Counted from the stretch's first letter, positions 9,105-19,993 are shown. The stretch is 64,000 nt of DNA from Burkholderia sp. Ac-20365 (GCF_017104715.1 NZ_JAAGPI010000002.1:496001-560000); one strand, 5' to 3'. The notes: generated from the sequence alone by a model not told the origin. Numbers and translations are program-made.

Positions 9105-11204
9105 TCAGGCTGCGAGACGCGAAATATCCGCGACGCAGTTCATCTGTTGATGGAGCGCGCCCAGCAGCGCGAGGCGGTTCGCACGCAGCGCCGGATCTTC
9201 GGCGTTGACCATCACGTCGTTGAAGAACGTGTCGACGGGTTCGCGCAGCGCGGCGAGCGCCGACAGCGCGCCCGTGTACTGACGCTCGGCCAGTTGCGAC
9301 TGCACGCGCGGCGCAACCTGTTCGAGCTGCGCATGCAGCGCCTTTTCGGCCGCTTCGACGAGCAGCGTGACCTGCACGCCGCCCGCGTTCGCGCCTTCCG
9401 ACTTCTTCAGGATGTTCGAAATGCGCTTGTTCGCTGCCGCGAGCGACGCCGCTTCCGCCAACGCCGCGAATTCACGCACTGCATCCAGACGCGCGACGAT
9501 GTCGTCGAAACGCGTCGGGTTCAGTGCGAGTACGGCATCCACTTCACCTGCCGAGTAACCGCGTTCGCGCAGCTGCCCACGCAGACGGTCGATGCAGAAT
9601 TCGTAGATGGCCTGCGTCGAATCCGTGACGTTCGGCACGTTCGCGAATTGTGCGTAGGTGGCGCGCAGCAGTTCGACGAGATCGATCGGCAACTGCTTTT
9701 CGACCAGGATACGCAGCACGCCGAGCGCATGACGACGCAGCGCGAACGGATCTTTTTCGCCCGTGGGTTGCAGGCCGATGCCCCAGATGCCGACCAGTGT
9801 CTCGAGTTTGTCCGCGAGCGCGACGATCGTGCCCGTCGTCGTGGACGGCAAGGCGTCGCCGGAGAAGCGCGGCTGATAGTGCTCCGAGCACGCGAGCGCG
9901 ACTTCTTCCGGCTCGCCGTCGTGACGGGCGTAGTACGTGCCCATCGTGCCTTGCAGCTCGGGGAATTCGCCAACCATGTCGGTCAGCAAGTCGGCCTTCG
10001 CGAGATGCGCACCGCGCTTCGCGAGCGCGACATCCGCGCCGATCATCTGCGCGATCGCGCCGGCCAGCGCTTCGAGGCGCTCGACGCGTTGCAGCGCCGA
10101 ACCGAGCTTGTTGTGATACACGACGTTCGCCAGCTGCGGCACGCGGTCGGCGAGCGGACGCTTCTTGTCCTGCTCGAAGAAGAACTTCGCGTCGGCAAGA
10201 CGCGGGCGCACCACGCGCTCATTGCCTTCGACGATTTCGCCAGGCGTCTTCGTCTCGATGTTCGACACGATCAGAAAGCGCGAGCGCAGCTTGCCGTTCG
10301 AATCGGTGAGCGCGAAGTATTTCTGGTTGGTCTGCATCGTGAGGATCAGACATTCCTGCGGCACTTGCAGGAACTCGTCCTCGAACGTGCACGCGTAGAC
10401 GACGGGCCATTCGACCAGCGACGTCACTTCGTCGAGCAGCGACTCGGGCATCACGACTTCGTCGCCGTTCGCCTGCGCGAGCAGATGCGTGCGGATCGTT
10501 TCCTTGCGGGCCGTGAAATTCGGCACGACGTGACCGCGATGCATCAGCGTCTCGGCGTAATGATCCGGGTGCTGGATCTGCACGAAGCCTTCGGACAGGA
10601 AACGATGGCCGAGCGTGGTGTCGTCCGCGTCGATGCCGAATGCCGTGACGGGCACGACTTCCTTGTCATGCAGCACCGTCAGACGATGCACGGGGCGCAC
10701 GAACTGCACGTTCGATCCGTCCGGGCGCTGATACGTCATGACCTTCGGAATGGGCAGCTTGGCGAGCGTTTCGTCGAGCGCGGTTTGCAGGCCTTCGGCG
10801 AGCGTCGCGCCAGGCGCCGCGTAGCGCAGGAAGAACGCGTCGGCCTTGCCGTCGTTCGCGCGTTCGAGGTCGTTGATCGAGAAATCGGGGAAGCCGAGCG
10901 CCGCGAGTTTCTTCGCGAGCGGCGGCGTGGGCTGGCCGTTCGCGTCGAGCGCAACGGACACGGGCAGCACTTTTTCTCGCACGTGTTTTTCCGGCGCGAC
11001 GTTGCGCACGTTCTTGATGGTCACGGCGAGGCGGCGCGGCGTCGCGTAGCGTTCGAACTGCAATTCGCCTTCGATCAGGTCGCGCGCCGCGAGGCGTTGC
11101 GCGATGCCTTCCGCGAACGCATCGCCGAGACGCGCGAGCGCTTTCGGCGGCAGTTCTTCGGTCAGCAGTTCGACGAGCAGGGTGGCTTGATGGGATTGCG
11201 TCAT
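9105..11204 (-). CDS. glyS: Glycyl-tRNA synthetase beta subunit
   Basis: GlyS is the 699-residue partner of GlyQ in the heterotetrameric bacterial glycyl-tRNA synthetase. The N-terminal [22 protein letters not shown] block, the central [13 protein letters not shown] segment and the C-terminal anticodon-binding (DALR-like) region are all present, and the length is normal. It starts 15 bases after glyQ and is clearly co-transcribed with it. The long open frame on the opposite strand is a high-GC shadow. Confidence 0.98.
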   Translation of the reverse strand: MTQSHQATLLVELLTEELPPKALARLGDAFAEGIAQRLAARDLIEGELQFERYATPRRLAVTIKNVRNVAPEKHVREKVLPVSVALDANGQPTPPLAKKLAALGFPDFSINDLERANDGKADAFFLRYAAPGATLAEGLQTALDETLAKLPIPKVMTYQRPDGSNVQFVRPVHRLTVLHDKEVVPVTAFGIDADDTTLGHRFLSEGFVQIQHPDHYAETLMHRGHVVPNFTARKETIRTHLLAQANGDEVVMPESLLDEVTSLVEWPVVYACTFEDEFLQVPQECLILTMQTNQKYFALTDSNGKLRSRFLIVSNIETKTPGEIVEGNERVVRPRLADAKFFFEQDKKRPLADRVPQLANVVYHNKLGSALQRVERLEALAGAIAQMIGADVALAKRGAHLAKADLLTDMVGEFPELQGTMGTYYARHDGEPEEVALACSEHYQPRFSGDALPSTTTGTIVALADKLETLVGIWGIGLQPTGEKDPFALRRHALGVLRILVEKQLPIDLVELLRATYAQFANVPNVTDSTQAIYEFCIDRLRGQLRERGYSAGEVDAVLALNPTRFDDIVARLDAVREFAALAEAASLAAANKRISNILKKSEGANAGGVQVTLLVEAAEKALHAQLEQVAPRVQSQLAERQYTGALSALAALREPVDTFFNDVMVNAEDPALRANRLALLGALHQQMNCVADISRLAA

Positions 11205-11219
11205 GTCTTCTTGGTCTCG

Positions 11220-12227
11220 TCAGTCCTGGTCGATCTTGCGTTCGACTTTGAGCGGCGGCGCCCACGCGGGCATCGCGGCGTCCTGTTCGTCGGTGGTGAG
11301 GCCGGGCACGCCGTGCACGGGATTGCCGAGCATCGGGAAACCGAGTTTTTCGCGCGAGTCGTAATACGCCTGCGCGACGAGGCGCGACAGCGCGCGAATG
11401 CGGCCGATATACGCCGCGCGCTCCGTCACGGAGATCGCGCCGCGCGCGTCGAGCAGGTTGAACGTATGAGCGGCCTTCAGCACGAGTTCATAAGCGGGCA
11501 GCGCGAGCGGCACTTCGATCATGCGCTTCGCTTCACTTTCGTAACTGTTGAAGAACGTGAACAGCAGATCCGTGTTCGCGTGTTCGAAGTTGTATGTCGA
11601 CTGCTCGACTTCGTTCTGGTGATACACGTCGCCATACGTGAGGCGGCGCATTTCGGGACCATTCGGGCCTTGCTCTTCCCACTCGGTCCAGATCAGGTCA
11701 TAGACGTTCTCGACCTTCTGCAGATACATCGCGAGACGCTCGAGACCGTAGGTGATTTCGCCGAGCACCGGCTTGCAGTCGAGGCCGCCAACTTGCTGGA
11801 AGTACGTGAATTGCGTCACTTCCATGCCGTTGAGCCACACTTCCCAGCCGAGACCCCACGCGCCGAGCGTCGGATTTTCCCAGTCGTCCTCGACGAAACG
11901 CACGTCGTTCTGCTTCAGGTCGAAGCCGAGCGCTTCGAGCGAGCCGAGGTACAGGTCGAGGATGTTTTCCGGCGCGGGTTTCAGCACGACCTGATACTGG
12001 TAGTAGTGCTGCAGGCGGTTCGGGTTTTCGCCATAACGGCCATCCTTCGGACGGCGCGACGGCTGGACATACGCTGCCCGCCACGGCTCGGGGCCGATTG
12101 CGCGCAGGAACGTGTGGACGTGGGACGTGCCCGCGCCGACTTCCATGTCGATCGGCTGGAGCAGCGCGCAACCCTGCTTGTCCCAATAGGATTGCAGCGT
12201 CAGGATGATTTGCTGAAACGTGAGCAT
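11220..12227 (-). CDS. glyQ: Glycyl-tRNA synthetase alpha subunit
   Basis: GlyQ is the catalytic class II subunit that activates glycine. The 335-residue protein opens with [38 protein letters not shown] and carries the motif 2 region [29 protein letters not shown], both diagnostic of GlyQ. The C-terminal [13 protein letters not shown] tail is longer than in E. coli. It is followed immediately by glyS. Confidence 0.98.
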   Translation of the reverse strand: MLTFQQIILTLQSYWDKQGCALLQPIDMEVGAGTSHVHTFLRAIGPEPWRAAYVQPSRRPKDGRYGENPNRLQHYYQYQVVLKPAPENILDLYLGSLEALGFDLKQNDVRFVEDDWENPTLGAWGLGWEVWLNGMEVTQFTYFQQVGGLDCKPVLGEITYGLERLAMYLQKVENVYDLIWTEWEEQGPNGPEMRRLTYGDVYHQNEVEQSTYNFEHANTDLLFTFFNSYESEAKRMIEVPLALPAYELVLKAAHTFNLLDARGAISVTERAAYIGRIRALSRLVAQAYYDSREKLGFPMLGNPVHGVPGLTTDEQDAAMPAWAPPLKVERKIDQD

Positions 12228-12466
12228 GAAGTGCCTTGAAGGGTGCCTTTCAGGCAGGACGCGGATGCCGTGCGGCTTGCGTAGCGCGCGTGCCTTGCTG
12301 GCCGTACGCCCCGCAGCCGGCCGGTTGCGCGGCCCAGTGCTGTGAAACCCTGAATTTTACCGGATTGCCGGTGGCTTGAGACTTTCTGGGGCCTGGTGGT
12401 TCAACGGGGGGCGCGTCGTTGTGCCTGTGTGCGCGTTTTGCGCTGCGCTGCCCGTTGATTCTGATG

Positions 12467-14179
12467 TTAGGCGTTGTTGTTTGTGTTGCCGTTCTTTTTC
12501 AGGCGGCCCGACCGATCGCGGCCCGGCCCGAATGCAAAACCGAACGCGAGGAACAGCAGCGAAACGGCGAGCACGGTGTTGTTGCCGCTCGTCACGTACG
12601 GCGTGAAGCCGGTCGTGCCTTGCACCGTCGTTTCGATCGAACCTTTTGTGAACGCCGGCAAACGCGCGACGACGTTGCCGTGCGCGTCGATCGCGGCCGT
12701 CGCGCCCGTGTTCGTCGCGCGCAGCATCGGACGGCCGGTTTCGAGCGAACGCATGCGCGCAATCTGCAGGTGTTGATCGAGCGCGATGGTGTCGCCGAAC
12801 CACGCGAGATTCGTCGAATTCACCAGCACGCCTGCCGGCACGTCGCTTTCGCGCACGGTACGCGCGATTTCCTCGCCGAAGATGTCCTCGTAGCAGATAT
12901 CGACGGCAACCGGCTGGTTGTGCACAATAAACGGCTTCTGCACCGCCGGGCCGCGGGCGAAATCGCCGAGCGGGATGCTCATCAGATTCACGAACCAGCG
13001 GAAGCCCCACGGCACGAACTCGCCGAATGGCACGAGGTGATGCTTGTCGTAGCGGTACACGCCGGCTTGTCCCGGCGTAATGCCGAACAGGCTGTTGGTG
13101 TAATCGACGACGCGTCCTTCCGGCGTGATCGTTCCGCCGACTGCGCCGAACAGGATCGACGAGCGCGTCGAATCGGAGAAATTGCGCACGGCACGCGCGA
13201 ACGGTTCGGGGATCGCCTGCGCGAGCACGGGAATCGCCGTTTCCGGCGTGACGATCAGATCGGCGGGCTTTTCGGTGATCAACTGCTGATATTCGTCGAT
13301 AGCCGCTTTCACGCCCGATTCTTCGAACTTCATGTCCTGCTTTACGTTGCCTTGCAGCAGGCGCACGGTGAGCGTCGCGTTGGCGGGCGTGGTCCACGAA
13401 ACGAGCGGCAGCACAAGGCCCGCTGCGATCAGCACGATGGCGATCACCGCTGGCGTCACGACGCGCGCGGTGCGCGGCAAAGCTTGCGTGCTGCCGCTTT
13501 TCGGTTCGCGCGAACGCAGCAGCGCTTGCGCGATCAGCGCGGCGACGAGCGCCAGGACCCAGCCGACGCCATACACACCGACGATCGGCGCGAAACCGGC
13601 AAACGGCCCGTCGACCTGCGGATAACCGCTCGCGAGCCACGGAAAGCCGGTGAACACGGTGCCGCGCAGCCACTCACCGATGGCCCACGCGCTCGCGAAC
13701 GCGAACGCACCGTGCCAGGTGGGCGAAAACGGCTGGGTATCGACGAGTTTTCCGTTGCGCGCGTGTCCCGCGCAGAACGACCAGACGCCCGCGGCAAGCG
13801 CCGGGTAGACGGCGAGATACAGCGAGAACAGCACGAGCGCGGCGCCCGCGAGCGGCGCCGGCATGCCGCCATAGAAGTGCATGCTCACATACAGCCACCA
13901 CACGCCCGTCACGTAATTGCCGAAGCCGAATGCGAAGCCGGTGAGGGCGGCGCTTTTCCAGCCCGTCGTGCGCGTGAGCCACGCGAAGAAGAACACGAAG
14001 ATCGCGAGTTCGAGCCAGCCGCCGTGCGGCGTCGGGGCAAACGAGAGGGTATTGAGCGCGCCGGCGGCTGCCGCGGCGAGGTAGTGCCACCACGGCAACG
14101 TCCGGGCGCGCCCGATGTTTGCATCGGCTGCGTCGGGCGTCACGCCGCGGCGCAGACGGGAAGTGATCGGGTCGGCCAT
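12467..14179 (-). CDS. lnt: Apolipoprotein N-acyltransferase Lnt
   Basis: Lnt transfers an acyl chain from phospholipid to the N-terminal cysteine of lipoproteins at the inner membrane. The 570-residue protein has six or so N-terminal membrane segments (starting around LPWWHYLAAAAAGALNTLSF) and then a periplasmic nitrilase domain. The catalytic triad positions are visible: glutamate in VTPETAIPV, lysine in the KHHLVPFGEF segment, and cysteine in VAVDICYEDIFGEE. A last membrane segment lies near the C terminus. It follows corC by 33 bases, the conserved order. Confidence 0.96.
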   Translation of the reverse strand: MADPITSRLRRGVTPDAADANIGRARTLPWWHYLAAAAAGALNTLSFAPTPHGGWLELAIFVFFFAWLTRTTGWKSAALTGFAFGFGNYVTGVWWLYVSMHFYGGMPAPLAGAALVLFSLYLAVYPALAAGVWSFCAGHARNGKLVDTQPFSPTWHGAFAFASAWAIGEWLRGTVFTGFPWLASGYPQVDGPFAGFAPIVGVYGVGWVLALVAALIAQALLRSREPKSGSTQALPRTARVVTPAVIAIVLIAAGLVLPLVSWTTPANATLTVRLLQGNVKQDMKFEESGVKAAIDEYQQLITEKPADLIVTPETAIPVLAQAIPEPFARAVRNFSDSTRSSILFGAVGGTITPEGRVVDYTNSLFGITPGQAGVYRYDKHHLVPFGEFVPWGFRWFVNLMSIPLGDFARGPAVQKPFIVHNQPVAVDICYEDIFGEEIARTVRESDVPAGVLVNSTNLAWFGDTIALDQHLQIARMRSLETGRPMLRATNTGATAAIDAHGNVVARLPAFTKGSIETTVQGTTGFTPYVTSGNNTVLAVSLLFLAFGFAFGPGRDRSGRLKKNGNTNNNA

Positions 14180-14212
14180 TGTTGCGTGGTCGGCTTCAGG
14201 GAAACTGAAAAA

Positions 14213-15109
14213 TCAGGTTTGCACGTGCTGGGCGTCGCGTTCGCGCTGCCCCGCGAGCGGGTCGCGGCGCACGAGCAGCATGTGGATCTGGCGTGCGTCG
14301 GCGCGCAGCACTTCGAAAATCAGGTCGTCGATTTTCACCTTTTCGCCGCGATGTGGCACGCGTCCGAAATGGTGCGTAACCAGCCCGCCGATGGTATCGA
14401 CTTCCTCGTCCGAATAGTGCGTGCCGAACTCTTCGTTGAACTGCTCGATCTCGGTCAGTGCGCGCACACGGAAGCGGCCATCCGGTGAAGCGATGATATT
14501 GCCGCTTTCCTCGTCGAAATCGTATTCGTCCTCGATATCGCCGACGATCTGCTCCAGCACGTCTTCGATCGTGATGACGCCCGCGACGCCGCCGTATTCG
14601 TCGACGACGATGGCGATGTGATTACGGTTCACGCGAAAGTCGTGCAGCAGCACGTTCAGGCGCTTCGATTCGGGGATGAAGACGGCGGGGCGCAGCATGC
14701 CGCGCACATCGGCTTCTTCTTCCGCGTAGTAGTGCAGCAGGTCTTTCGCGAGCAGGACGCCGATGACGTTGTCGCGGTTGCCTTCGTACACGGGGTAGCG
14801 TGAGTGCGCCTTTTCCAGCATGTACGGGATGAATTCGTCGGGCGCGTCCGCGATGTTGATCGCGTCCATTTGCGCGCGCGGGATCATGATGTCGCGTGCG
14901 CAGAGCTCGGAAACCTGGAACACGCCTTCGATCATCGACAGCGAATCGGCGTCGATCAGATTGCGTTCGTGCGCGTCCTGCAGGATTTCGAGAAGTTCGC
15001 CGCGAGAATCGGGCTCGGGCGAGATGAAGTCGGTCAATCGCTCGAGGAGAGAGCGTTTTTCCTGGGGTTTGTCGCTGGTATGGCGTCGACTGGGATACGA
15101 ATCGTTCAT
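14213..15109 (-). CDS. corC: CorC/YbeX-type CBS-domain protein
   Basis: The 298-residue cytoplasmic protein has a short basic N-terminal region, two CBS domains (CARDIMIPRAQMDAI and FIPESKRLNVLLHDF) and a C-terminal CorC_HlyC domain (DEEVDTIGGLVTHHFGRVPHRGE). CorC/YbeX has been linked to Mg2+/Co2+ efflux and to ribosome maintenance, the latter through its constant neighbourhood with ybeY and ybeZ. No membrane segment is present. About 259 bases without a gene separate its start from repeat element copy B. Confidence 0.93.
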   Translation of the reverse strand: MNDSYPSRRHTSDKPQEKRSLLERLTDFISPEPDSRGELLEILQDAHERNLIDADSLSMIEGVFQVSELCARDIMIPRAQMDAINIADAPDEFIPYMLEKAHSRYPVYEGNRDNVIGVLLAKDLLHYYAEEEADVRGMLRPAVFIPESKRLNVLLHDFRVNRNHIAIVVDEYGGVAGVITIEDVLEQIVGDIEDEYDFDEESGNIIASPDGRFRVRALTEIEQFNEEFGTHYSDEEVDTIGGLVTHHFGRVPHRGEKVKIDDLIFEVLRADARQIHMLLVRRDPLAGQRERDAQHVQT

Positions 15110-15368
15110 GGTGGTGCGCCCGGAAAGCTGGGCGCGCTGTTGCAGAGTGTTAAGGATACACCACGGGAGTGGCAGGACTGTGTCCTCGCGTTGAGTCGCG
15201 TTTTTCTGGTCTGATCGACCGGGATTGCTGCAGGTTTCGCGGTGTTTGTGATCTTTCCAGCTGGGCGGCTCGTTTTTATCCTAACTGATATCTGGTTTTT
15301 GAGGGGTGTGGAGTCAAAAATCTGGGGTTTTTTGTCTGCGACGCTGGGCTTGCTTTTGCTTTTGCTTT
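15110..15368. other. Gene-free stretch upstream of corC
   Basis: This 259-base spacer separates corC from element copy B. Near 15330-15345 it holds GTCTGCGACG, also found at 6001-6010 just left of copy A, so the conserved border of the element may reach further out than the terminal repeat. Short CTTTTG repeats precede copy B. The short open frame here has no recognisable product. Confidence 0.5.
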
Positions 15369-16025
15369 CGCTGGCATCCGCGAATTGTTTTTGGTCTGCC
15401 TGGGTTGCCCCTGTGCGGGGCGGCACTTACTTTCTTTGCCGCCGCAAAGAAAGTAAGCAAAGAAAGCGGGCTAACACCGCCAATTCTTGACCACCGCCTG
15501 AGGGCCCCCAACGGGTCTTCCGCTTCACACGGCAACCGCTCCGTTTGAATGCGCGTTGCCAACGCCTTGAATAATCGCCTCACCCGCTCCAATCACCCGT
15601 AGCACCGCCAGCGGCAGCGAATGGTTACGGTCGCCCAGGTGGCAAACTGTGTGTAGGTCGTAGTGCTCCACGCATTGGCGCTGCTACGACACCGATCCTG
15701 CTTTTCGGCCCGGAGTGAGTGCGTGTACGCCGCGAAAGCCTACACACAGTGTGCTGCTATAGAACGTGAGCGATTTGATCGCGCGTGTGGCGACGCGAGA
15801 GTGTGAAGCGGGTGATGAGCGAATTCGAAGCGTTGGCAGCGGGCATCGAGAAGAGTGTTGCCGCGAACAGGACGGGGCCGTTGGGGGCCCGTGGGCAAGA
15901 AGAAGAGTTGGCGGTGTTCAGCGGCTTTCTTTTGCCTACTTTTCTTTGCCGCGGCAAAGAAAAGTAGGTGCCGCCCCGCACAGGGGCAACGCTAGCAAAC
16001 CAACAACATTAAGCGGATGCCACCA
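15369..16025. repeat. 657-bp two-armed inverted-repeat element, copy B (inverted orientation)
   Basis: This copy has the same architecture as A and C but flipped. The left arm is type 2 (14-bp stem at 15426-15457, loop CGCC) and the right arm is type 1 (34-bp perfect palindrome at 15935-15968). The left terminal repeat CGCTGGCATCCGCG is intact (15369-15382), while the right one is degraded (16012-16025). Inner borders lie at 15404 and 15990, 587 bp apart. The core inverted repeat is at 15641-15657 and 15739-15755, the latter with mismatches. It lies between chaC and corC, both on the minus strand, so a transcript running on from chaC would cross it. Confidence 0.92.
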
Positions 16026-16085
16026 CAAAACCAAACCAAACCAAACCAAAACCAAACCAAAACCAAACCAAAACCAAAACCAAAC
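16026..16085. repeat. (CCAAA)n/(CCAAAA)n tandem tract
   Basis: Roughly ten units of CCAAA or CCAAAA fill the space between the degraded end of element copy B and the stop codon of the minus-strand chaC-like gene. On the sense strand of that gene it reads as GGTTT and GGTTTT repeats. It mirrors the GGGGTTTGC array beside copy A. Confidence 0.9.
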
Positions 16086-16742
16086 CTAACCCTTACACCG
16101 CGCCAGCAACCCTTCCAACGCCCGATCCGGCATCCCACTCTCCCGCAAGGCTTCAACAGTCCGGCTCACATAATCCAGCGTTGTCCCATACCGCCCAGAA
16201 GCACACCCAAGCACGGTCTTAACAACGTCGTCAGACAATTTACCGGTGTAAGAAGCCACATCCCGTCGCATCACGAACGCGAGCGCATCGACTCGCCGCC
16301 CATCGGCGAGAACGCATGGCAGCCACGCCGGCCGATACGAGCCCATTGCCATTTCACGGCGCCACAGCGCATCGAGATGCGGCATCGCGCCCTCAGCCGC
16401 AAGCCTGAACGCAATGCCACTGCACGATCCGCCGCGATCCAAAGCAAGCACGAGCCCCGGTTGCTCCGGCGTGCCGCGATTCACGCGTGACCACAGATAC
16501 AACCCCCGGTGATATCCATGCACCCGCGAGCGCAATGCCTCGACAGTCGGCAGACCGGGATTCCAGATCAACGAACCATAGCCAAACAGCCAGAGATCGG
16601 TCTTGCGATCCCAATCGCGCAACGCGCAATCAAGCGATGCACGCAGCTCGTCGTCCGTCAAAAGGCGCGATTCGCCCAGCGACGGCGGATAGTCGGGACA
16701 GGGCAGGCGCGTTGACGGTGGCGTGGTAAGAGGTTGGCTCAC
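16086..16742 (-). CDS. ChaC-like gamma-glutamylcyclotransferase
   Basis: ChaC-type enzymes cleave glutathione to 5-oxoproline and Cys-Gly. The 218-residue protein has the family signature LWLFGYGSLIWNPG (the YGSL substrate loop) followed by RVHGYHRGLYLWSRVNRGTPEQPGLVLALDRGG. The catalytic glutamate is probably in the FRLAAEGAMPHLDALWRREM region but is not placed with certainty. It interrupts the otherwise conserved ybeY-corC order and is separated from ybeY by 84 bases. The 3' end runs straight into a CCAAA tract. Confidence 0.88.
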   Translation of the reverse strand: MSQPLTTPPSTRLPCPDYPPSLGESRLLTDDELRASLDCALRDWDRKTDLWLFGYGSLIWNPGLPTVEALRSRVHGYHRGLYLWSRVNRGTPEQPGLVLALDRGGSCSGIAFRLAAEGAMPHLDALWRREMAMGSYRPAWLPCVLADGRRVDALAFVMRRDVASYTGKLSDDVVKTVLGCASGRYGTTLDYVSRTVEALRESGMPDRALEGLLARCKG

Positions 16743-16826
16743 GGTGATTCGATCGGTTGGCTCGCTGAAGATTCAGAGCCCGCAATCGACACATCAACGC
16801 CGGCTCTACGTTCCTGCTGTCGAGCC

Positions 16827-17288
16827 TTATTCGTACGGGTCAGGGAAACCGAGCTTGCCGAGCACTTCGGTTTCGATCGCTTCCATTTCTTCGGCTTCTG
16901 CCTCGTCCTCGTGGTCGTAACCCTGCGCGTGCAGCGCGCCGTGGACCAGCAGATGCGCGTAATGCGCTTCGAGCGGCTTGCCCTGTTCGTTTGCTTCCTT
17001 CTCGACGACCGGGCAGCACAAAATCAGATCGCCCGTCACGGGATCGTCTTCCGATTCCGCGTAAGCAAAGGTCAACACGTTGGTGGCGTAGTCCTTGCCG
17101 CGATACGTGCGATTCAACGTCTGGCCTTCTTCTGCATCGACGAAACGCACGGTCAGTTCGGCATCCGCGAACAGCGCGGCCTTGATCCACGCGGCAACCG
17201 TTGCCTTCGGCAACAGCGCCTTGTGTTCGGGCCACGCTTTTCCAGCGGGAAATTGCAGGTTCAGCGACAGTTTCGGGGCGCGGTTCAT
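16827..17288 (-). CDS. ybeY: rRNA maturation endoribonuclease YbeY
   Basis: YbeY is a single-strand endoribonuclease that acts in 16S rRNA 3' processing and 70S quality control. The 153-residue protein has the zinc site [11 protein letters not shown] (H-x3-H-x5-H) near the C terminus and [18 protein letters not shown] in the middle, both family hallmarks. It starts 44 bases after ybeZ and is expected to work with it and with the CorC protein encoded downstream. Confidence 0.97.
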   Translation of the reverse strand: MNRAPKLSLNLQFPAGKAWPEHKALLPKATVAAWIKAALFADAELTVRFVDAEEGQTLNRTYRGKDYATNVLTFAYAESEDDPVTGDLILCCPVVEKEANEQGKPLEAHYAHLLVHGALHAQGYDHEDEAEAEEMEAIETEVLGKLGFPDPYE

Positions 17289-17332
17289 GCGTCGTGATTC
17301 ATGCGTCGTTCTTCGTAGCGTTCATGTCCGGA

Positions 17333-18409
17333 TTACTTCGCGGCTTCGGCTTCCGCGGCCGCTTCTTTCTTCGAAGCCGCGTCGTAAGCCTCGACGATAC
17401 GCGCCACCAGCGGATGCCGCACCACGTCCGCGCTCGTGAAGCGCGTGAGCGCGATGCCGCGCACGTCCGCGAGCACACGCTGCGCTTCGATCAGGCCGCT
17501 CTTGTGGCCGCGCGGCAAGTCGATCTGCGTCGTGTCGCCCGTCACCACGGCCTTCGAGCCGAAACCGATACGCGTGAGGAACATCTTCATCTGCTCAGGC
17601 GTGGTGTTCTGTGCCTCGTCGAGAATGATGAACGCGTGATTCAGCGTGCGGCCGCGCATGTAAGCGAGCGGCGCGATTTCGATCATCTGGCGCTCGAACA
17701 TCTTCGCCGTCTTGTCGAAACCGAGCAGATCGTAGAGCGCGTCGTACAGCGGACGCAGATACGGATCGACCTTCTGCGCGAGATCGCCAGGCAGGAAGCC
17801 GAGGCGCTCGCCCGCTTCGACAGCAGGACGCGTCAGCACGATGCGCTTGACCTGATCGCGCTCCAGCGCATCGACGGCGCAGGCGACGGCCAGATACGTC
17901 TTGCCCGTACCCGCCGGACCGATGCCGAACGTGACGTCGTGCGAGACGATCTGCTTCAGATATTCGCGCTGCGCCGGCGTGCGGCCGCGCAGGTCGGCAC
18001 GGCGCGTGTACAGCTTCGGACCGAGTTCTTCCTCGTTTTCGCCACCATCATGCACGGGTTCGTCGAACGGATGGTCGGGGTCGCCGCGAAAACGGGGATC
18101 GACTTCCGTCTCGCCGTTTCCGCCCGAACGCCCATTGGCAGCCGGATGGCGCGCTTCGACGAGCGCAAGCTGGATATCGTCGACGGACAAAGGATCGCGC
18201 GCGTTGTTGTAGAAATTTTCCAGCGCGTTGAGCGCGATCTTCGCGCCGCGCCCGCGAATGCTGATGCGATGACCGCGGCGCTGCAGCGTGACGTCGAGCG
18301 CCTGCTCGATCTGCCGCAGGTTTTCGTCGAGCGGCCCGCAGAGGTTGGCAAGCCGCGCGTTGTCTTCGCGCGGCGCAGTGAATTCCAGATGTTGCTGAGA
18401 GGTCTTCAA
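17333..18409 (-). CDS. ybeZ: PhoH-like ATPase YbeZ
   Basis: The 358-residue protein is a PhoH-family P-loop ATPase, often found with YbeY and thought to act as an RNA helicase-like partner. Walker A is GPAGTGKTYLA and Walker B is ILDEAQNTTPEQMKMFLTR; VTGDTTQIDLPRG follows. The N-terminal 110 residues form the usual KH-like region (LDVTLQRRGHRISIRG). An acidic linker near residues 110-135 separates the two. It lies 33 bases after miaB and 44 before ybeY. Confidence 0.95.
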   Translation of the reverse strand: MKTSQQHLEFTAPREDNARLANLCGPLDENLRQIEQALDVTLQRRGHRISIRGRGAKIALNALENFYNNARDPLSVDDIQLALVEARHPAANGRSGGNGETEVDPRFRGDPDHPFDEPVHDGGENEEELGPKLYTRRADLRGRTPAQREYLKQIVSHDVTFGIGPAGTGKTYLAVACAVDALERDQVKRIVLTRPAVEAGERLGFLPGDLAQKVDPYLRPLYDALYDLLGFDKTAKMFERQMIEIAPLAYMRGRTLNHAFIILDEAQNTTPEQMKMFLTRIGFGSKAVVTGDTTQIDLPRGHKSGLIEAQRVLADVRGIALTRFTSADVVRHPLVARIVEAYDAASKKEAAAEAEAAK

Positions 18410-18442
18410 GGCTTGAGTTCGGTCCTGTCGGTGCGCTACAGC

Positions 18443-19813
18443 TTAATGAGTGGCGGGCGCGGTGTCGTGAACCATCACGAGTTCGCCGCGCAGCGAATGC
18501 GGATACGCGTGCACGATCTTCACGTCGATCATCTGTCCGATGAGGCGCGCGTGCGATTCCACCGGCGCCGGGAAATTCACCACGCGGTTATTCTCGGTGC
18601 GGCCCGCGAGTTCGTTCGGGTCCTTGCGCGCCGGGCGCTCGACCAGAATGCACTCGACCTTGCCGACCATCGCTTCGCTGATGCGCTGCACGTTTTCTTC
18701 GATGGTGGCCTGCAGATGCTGCAGACGGCGCAGCTTCACTTCGCGCGGCGTGTCGTCGTGCAGGTTTGCGGCGGGCGTGCCGGGACGCGGGCTATAGATG
18801 AACGAGAAGCTCGTGTCGTAGCTCATGTCGTGCACGAGCTGCATCATTTTCTCGAAGTCTTCTTCCGTCTCGCCGGGGAAGCCGACGATCATGTCCGTCG
18901 ACAGCGACAGGTCCGGGCGGATCGCGCGCAGCTTGCGGATCACCGACTTGTATTCGAGCACGGTGTAGCCGCGCTTCATCGCCATCAGGATGCGGTCGGA
19001 GCCGTGCTGCACGGGCAGATGCAGATGGCTCACGAGCTTCGGCACCTTCGCGTAGGTGTCGATCAGGCGCTGCGTGAATTCCTTCGGATGCGACGTCGTA
19101 TAGCGGATCCGCTCGATGCCCGGAATGTCCGCAACGTATTCGATCAGCGTGGCGAAATCGGCGATTTCGGTCGCGCCGAGTGTCATCGCGCCACGATACG
19201 CGTTCACGTTCTGGCCGAGCAGCGTGACTTCGCGCACGCCCTGATCGGCGAGACCGGCGATTTCGGTCAGCGCGTCGTCGAGCGGACGCGACACTTCTTC
19301 ACCGCGCGTGTACGGCACGACGCAGTAGCTGCAGTACTTGCTGCAACCTTCCATGATCGACACGAACGCGCTCGGGCCATCCACTTTCGCGGGCGGCAGG
19401 TGATCGAACTTCTCGATTTCAGGGAACGTGATGTCGATCTGCGGACGGCCGCTCGCGCGGCGCTGGTCGATCATCTGCGGCAGACGGTGCAGCGTCTGCG
19501 GACCGAATACGAGGTCCACGTACGGCGCCCGCGACACGATCGACGCGCCTTCCTGGCTCGCCACGCAACCGCCGACGCCGATCAGCAGATTCGGGTTCGC
19601 TTCCTTCAGTTCGCGCACACGGCCGAGGTCGGAGAACACTTTCTCCTGCGCCTTTTCGCGCACCGAGCAGGTGTTGAACAGAATGACGTCAGCGTCTTCG
19701 GGGGTGTCGGTCTTGACGAGGCCTTCCGCCGCGCCGAGTACGTCGACCATCTTGTCGGAGTCGTACTCGTTCATCTGGCAGCCAAAGGTCTTTACATAAA
19801 CTTTCTTGGTCAT
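18443..19813 (-). CDS. miaB: tRNA-2-methylthio-N6-isopentenyladenosine synthase MiaB
   Basis: MiaB is a radical-SAM methylthiotransferase that adds the ms2 group at A37 of tRNAs reading UNN codons. The 456-residue protein has the N-terminal auxiliary cluster cysteines in [25 protein letters not shown] and [11 protein letters not shown]. The radical-SAM motif [11 protein letters not shown] (CxxxCxxC) follows, and the C-terminal TRAM domain ends in [12 protein letters not shown]. It heads the miaB-ybeZ-ybeY group. Confidence 0.98.
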   Translation of the reverse strand: MTKKVYVKTFGCQMNEYDSDKMVDVLGAAEGLVKTDTPEDADVILFNTCSVREKAQEKVFSDLGRVRELKEANPNLLIGVGGCVASQEGASIVSRAPYVDLVFGPQTLHRLPQMIDQRRASGRPQIDITFPEIEKFDHLPPAKVDGPSAFVSIMEGCSKYCSYCVVPYTRGEEVSRPLDDALTEIAGLADQGVREVTLLGQNVNAYRGAMTLGATEIADFATLIEYVADIPGIERIRYTTSHPKEFTQRLIDTYAKVPKLVSHLHLPVQHGSDRILMAMKRGYTVLEYKSVIRKLRAIRPDLSLSTDMIVGFPGETEEDFEKMMQLVHDMSYDTSFSFIYSPRPGTPAANLHDDTPREVKLRRLQHLQATIEENVQRISEAMVGKVECILVERPARKDPNELAGRTENNRVVNFPAPVESHARLIGQMIDVKIVHAYPHSLRGELVMVHDTAPATH

Positions 19814-19993
19814 CGAGTGTTCGCCGGTCGCAGCAATTAATCTGGGGGCGTCAATAAAAGGTGAAGAGATGAAAAACGCGTGGCGCCACAGCGCGGAAGA
19901 TCGGGCCGGAGCGCCCGAAACGCGTTTTTATAGCGTAGTCCAACATTATAGCCCTTTGCGACGTGGGGCTTTGGCGGCGTGCCGGCGCGTCGT

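Noticed and set aside
8964-12239. A 1091-residue open frame on the plus strand
   Set aside because: It is antisense to glyS, glyQ and gmhB, which are unmistakable. The product is an arginine- and histidine-rich sequence typical of GC-rich antisense frames. The same applies to 12419-14488, 17201-19840, 26413-27927 and 55696-57468.
15242-15592. Small proteins with VAPVRGGTYFLCRRKESKQRKRANTA or LPLCGAALTFFAAAKKVSKESGLTPP, found in all three elements
   Set aside because: They are different frames of the same non-coding arm, appear on both strands, have no common start or ribosome site, and the palindrome forces the charged repeats. They are better explained as parts of the element.
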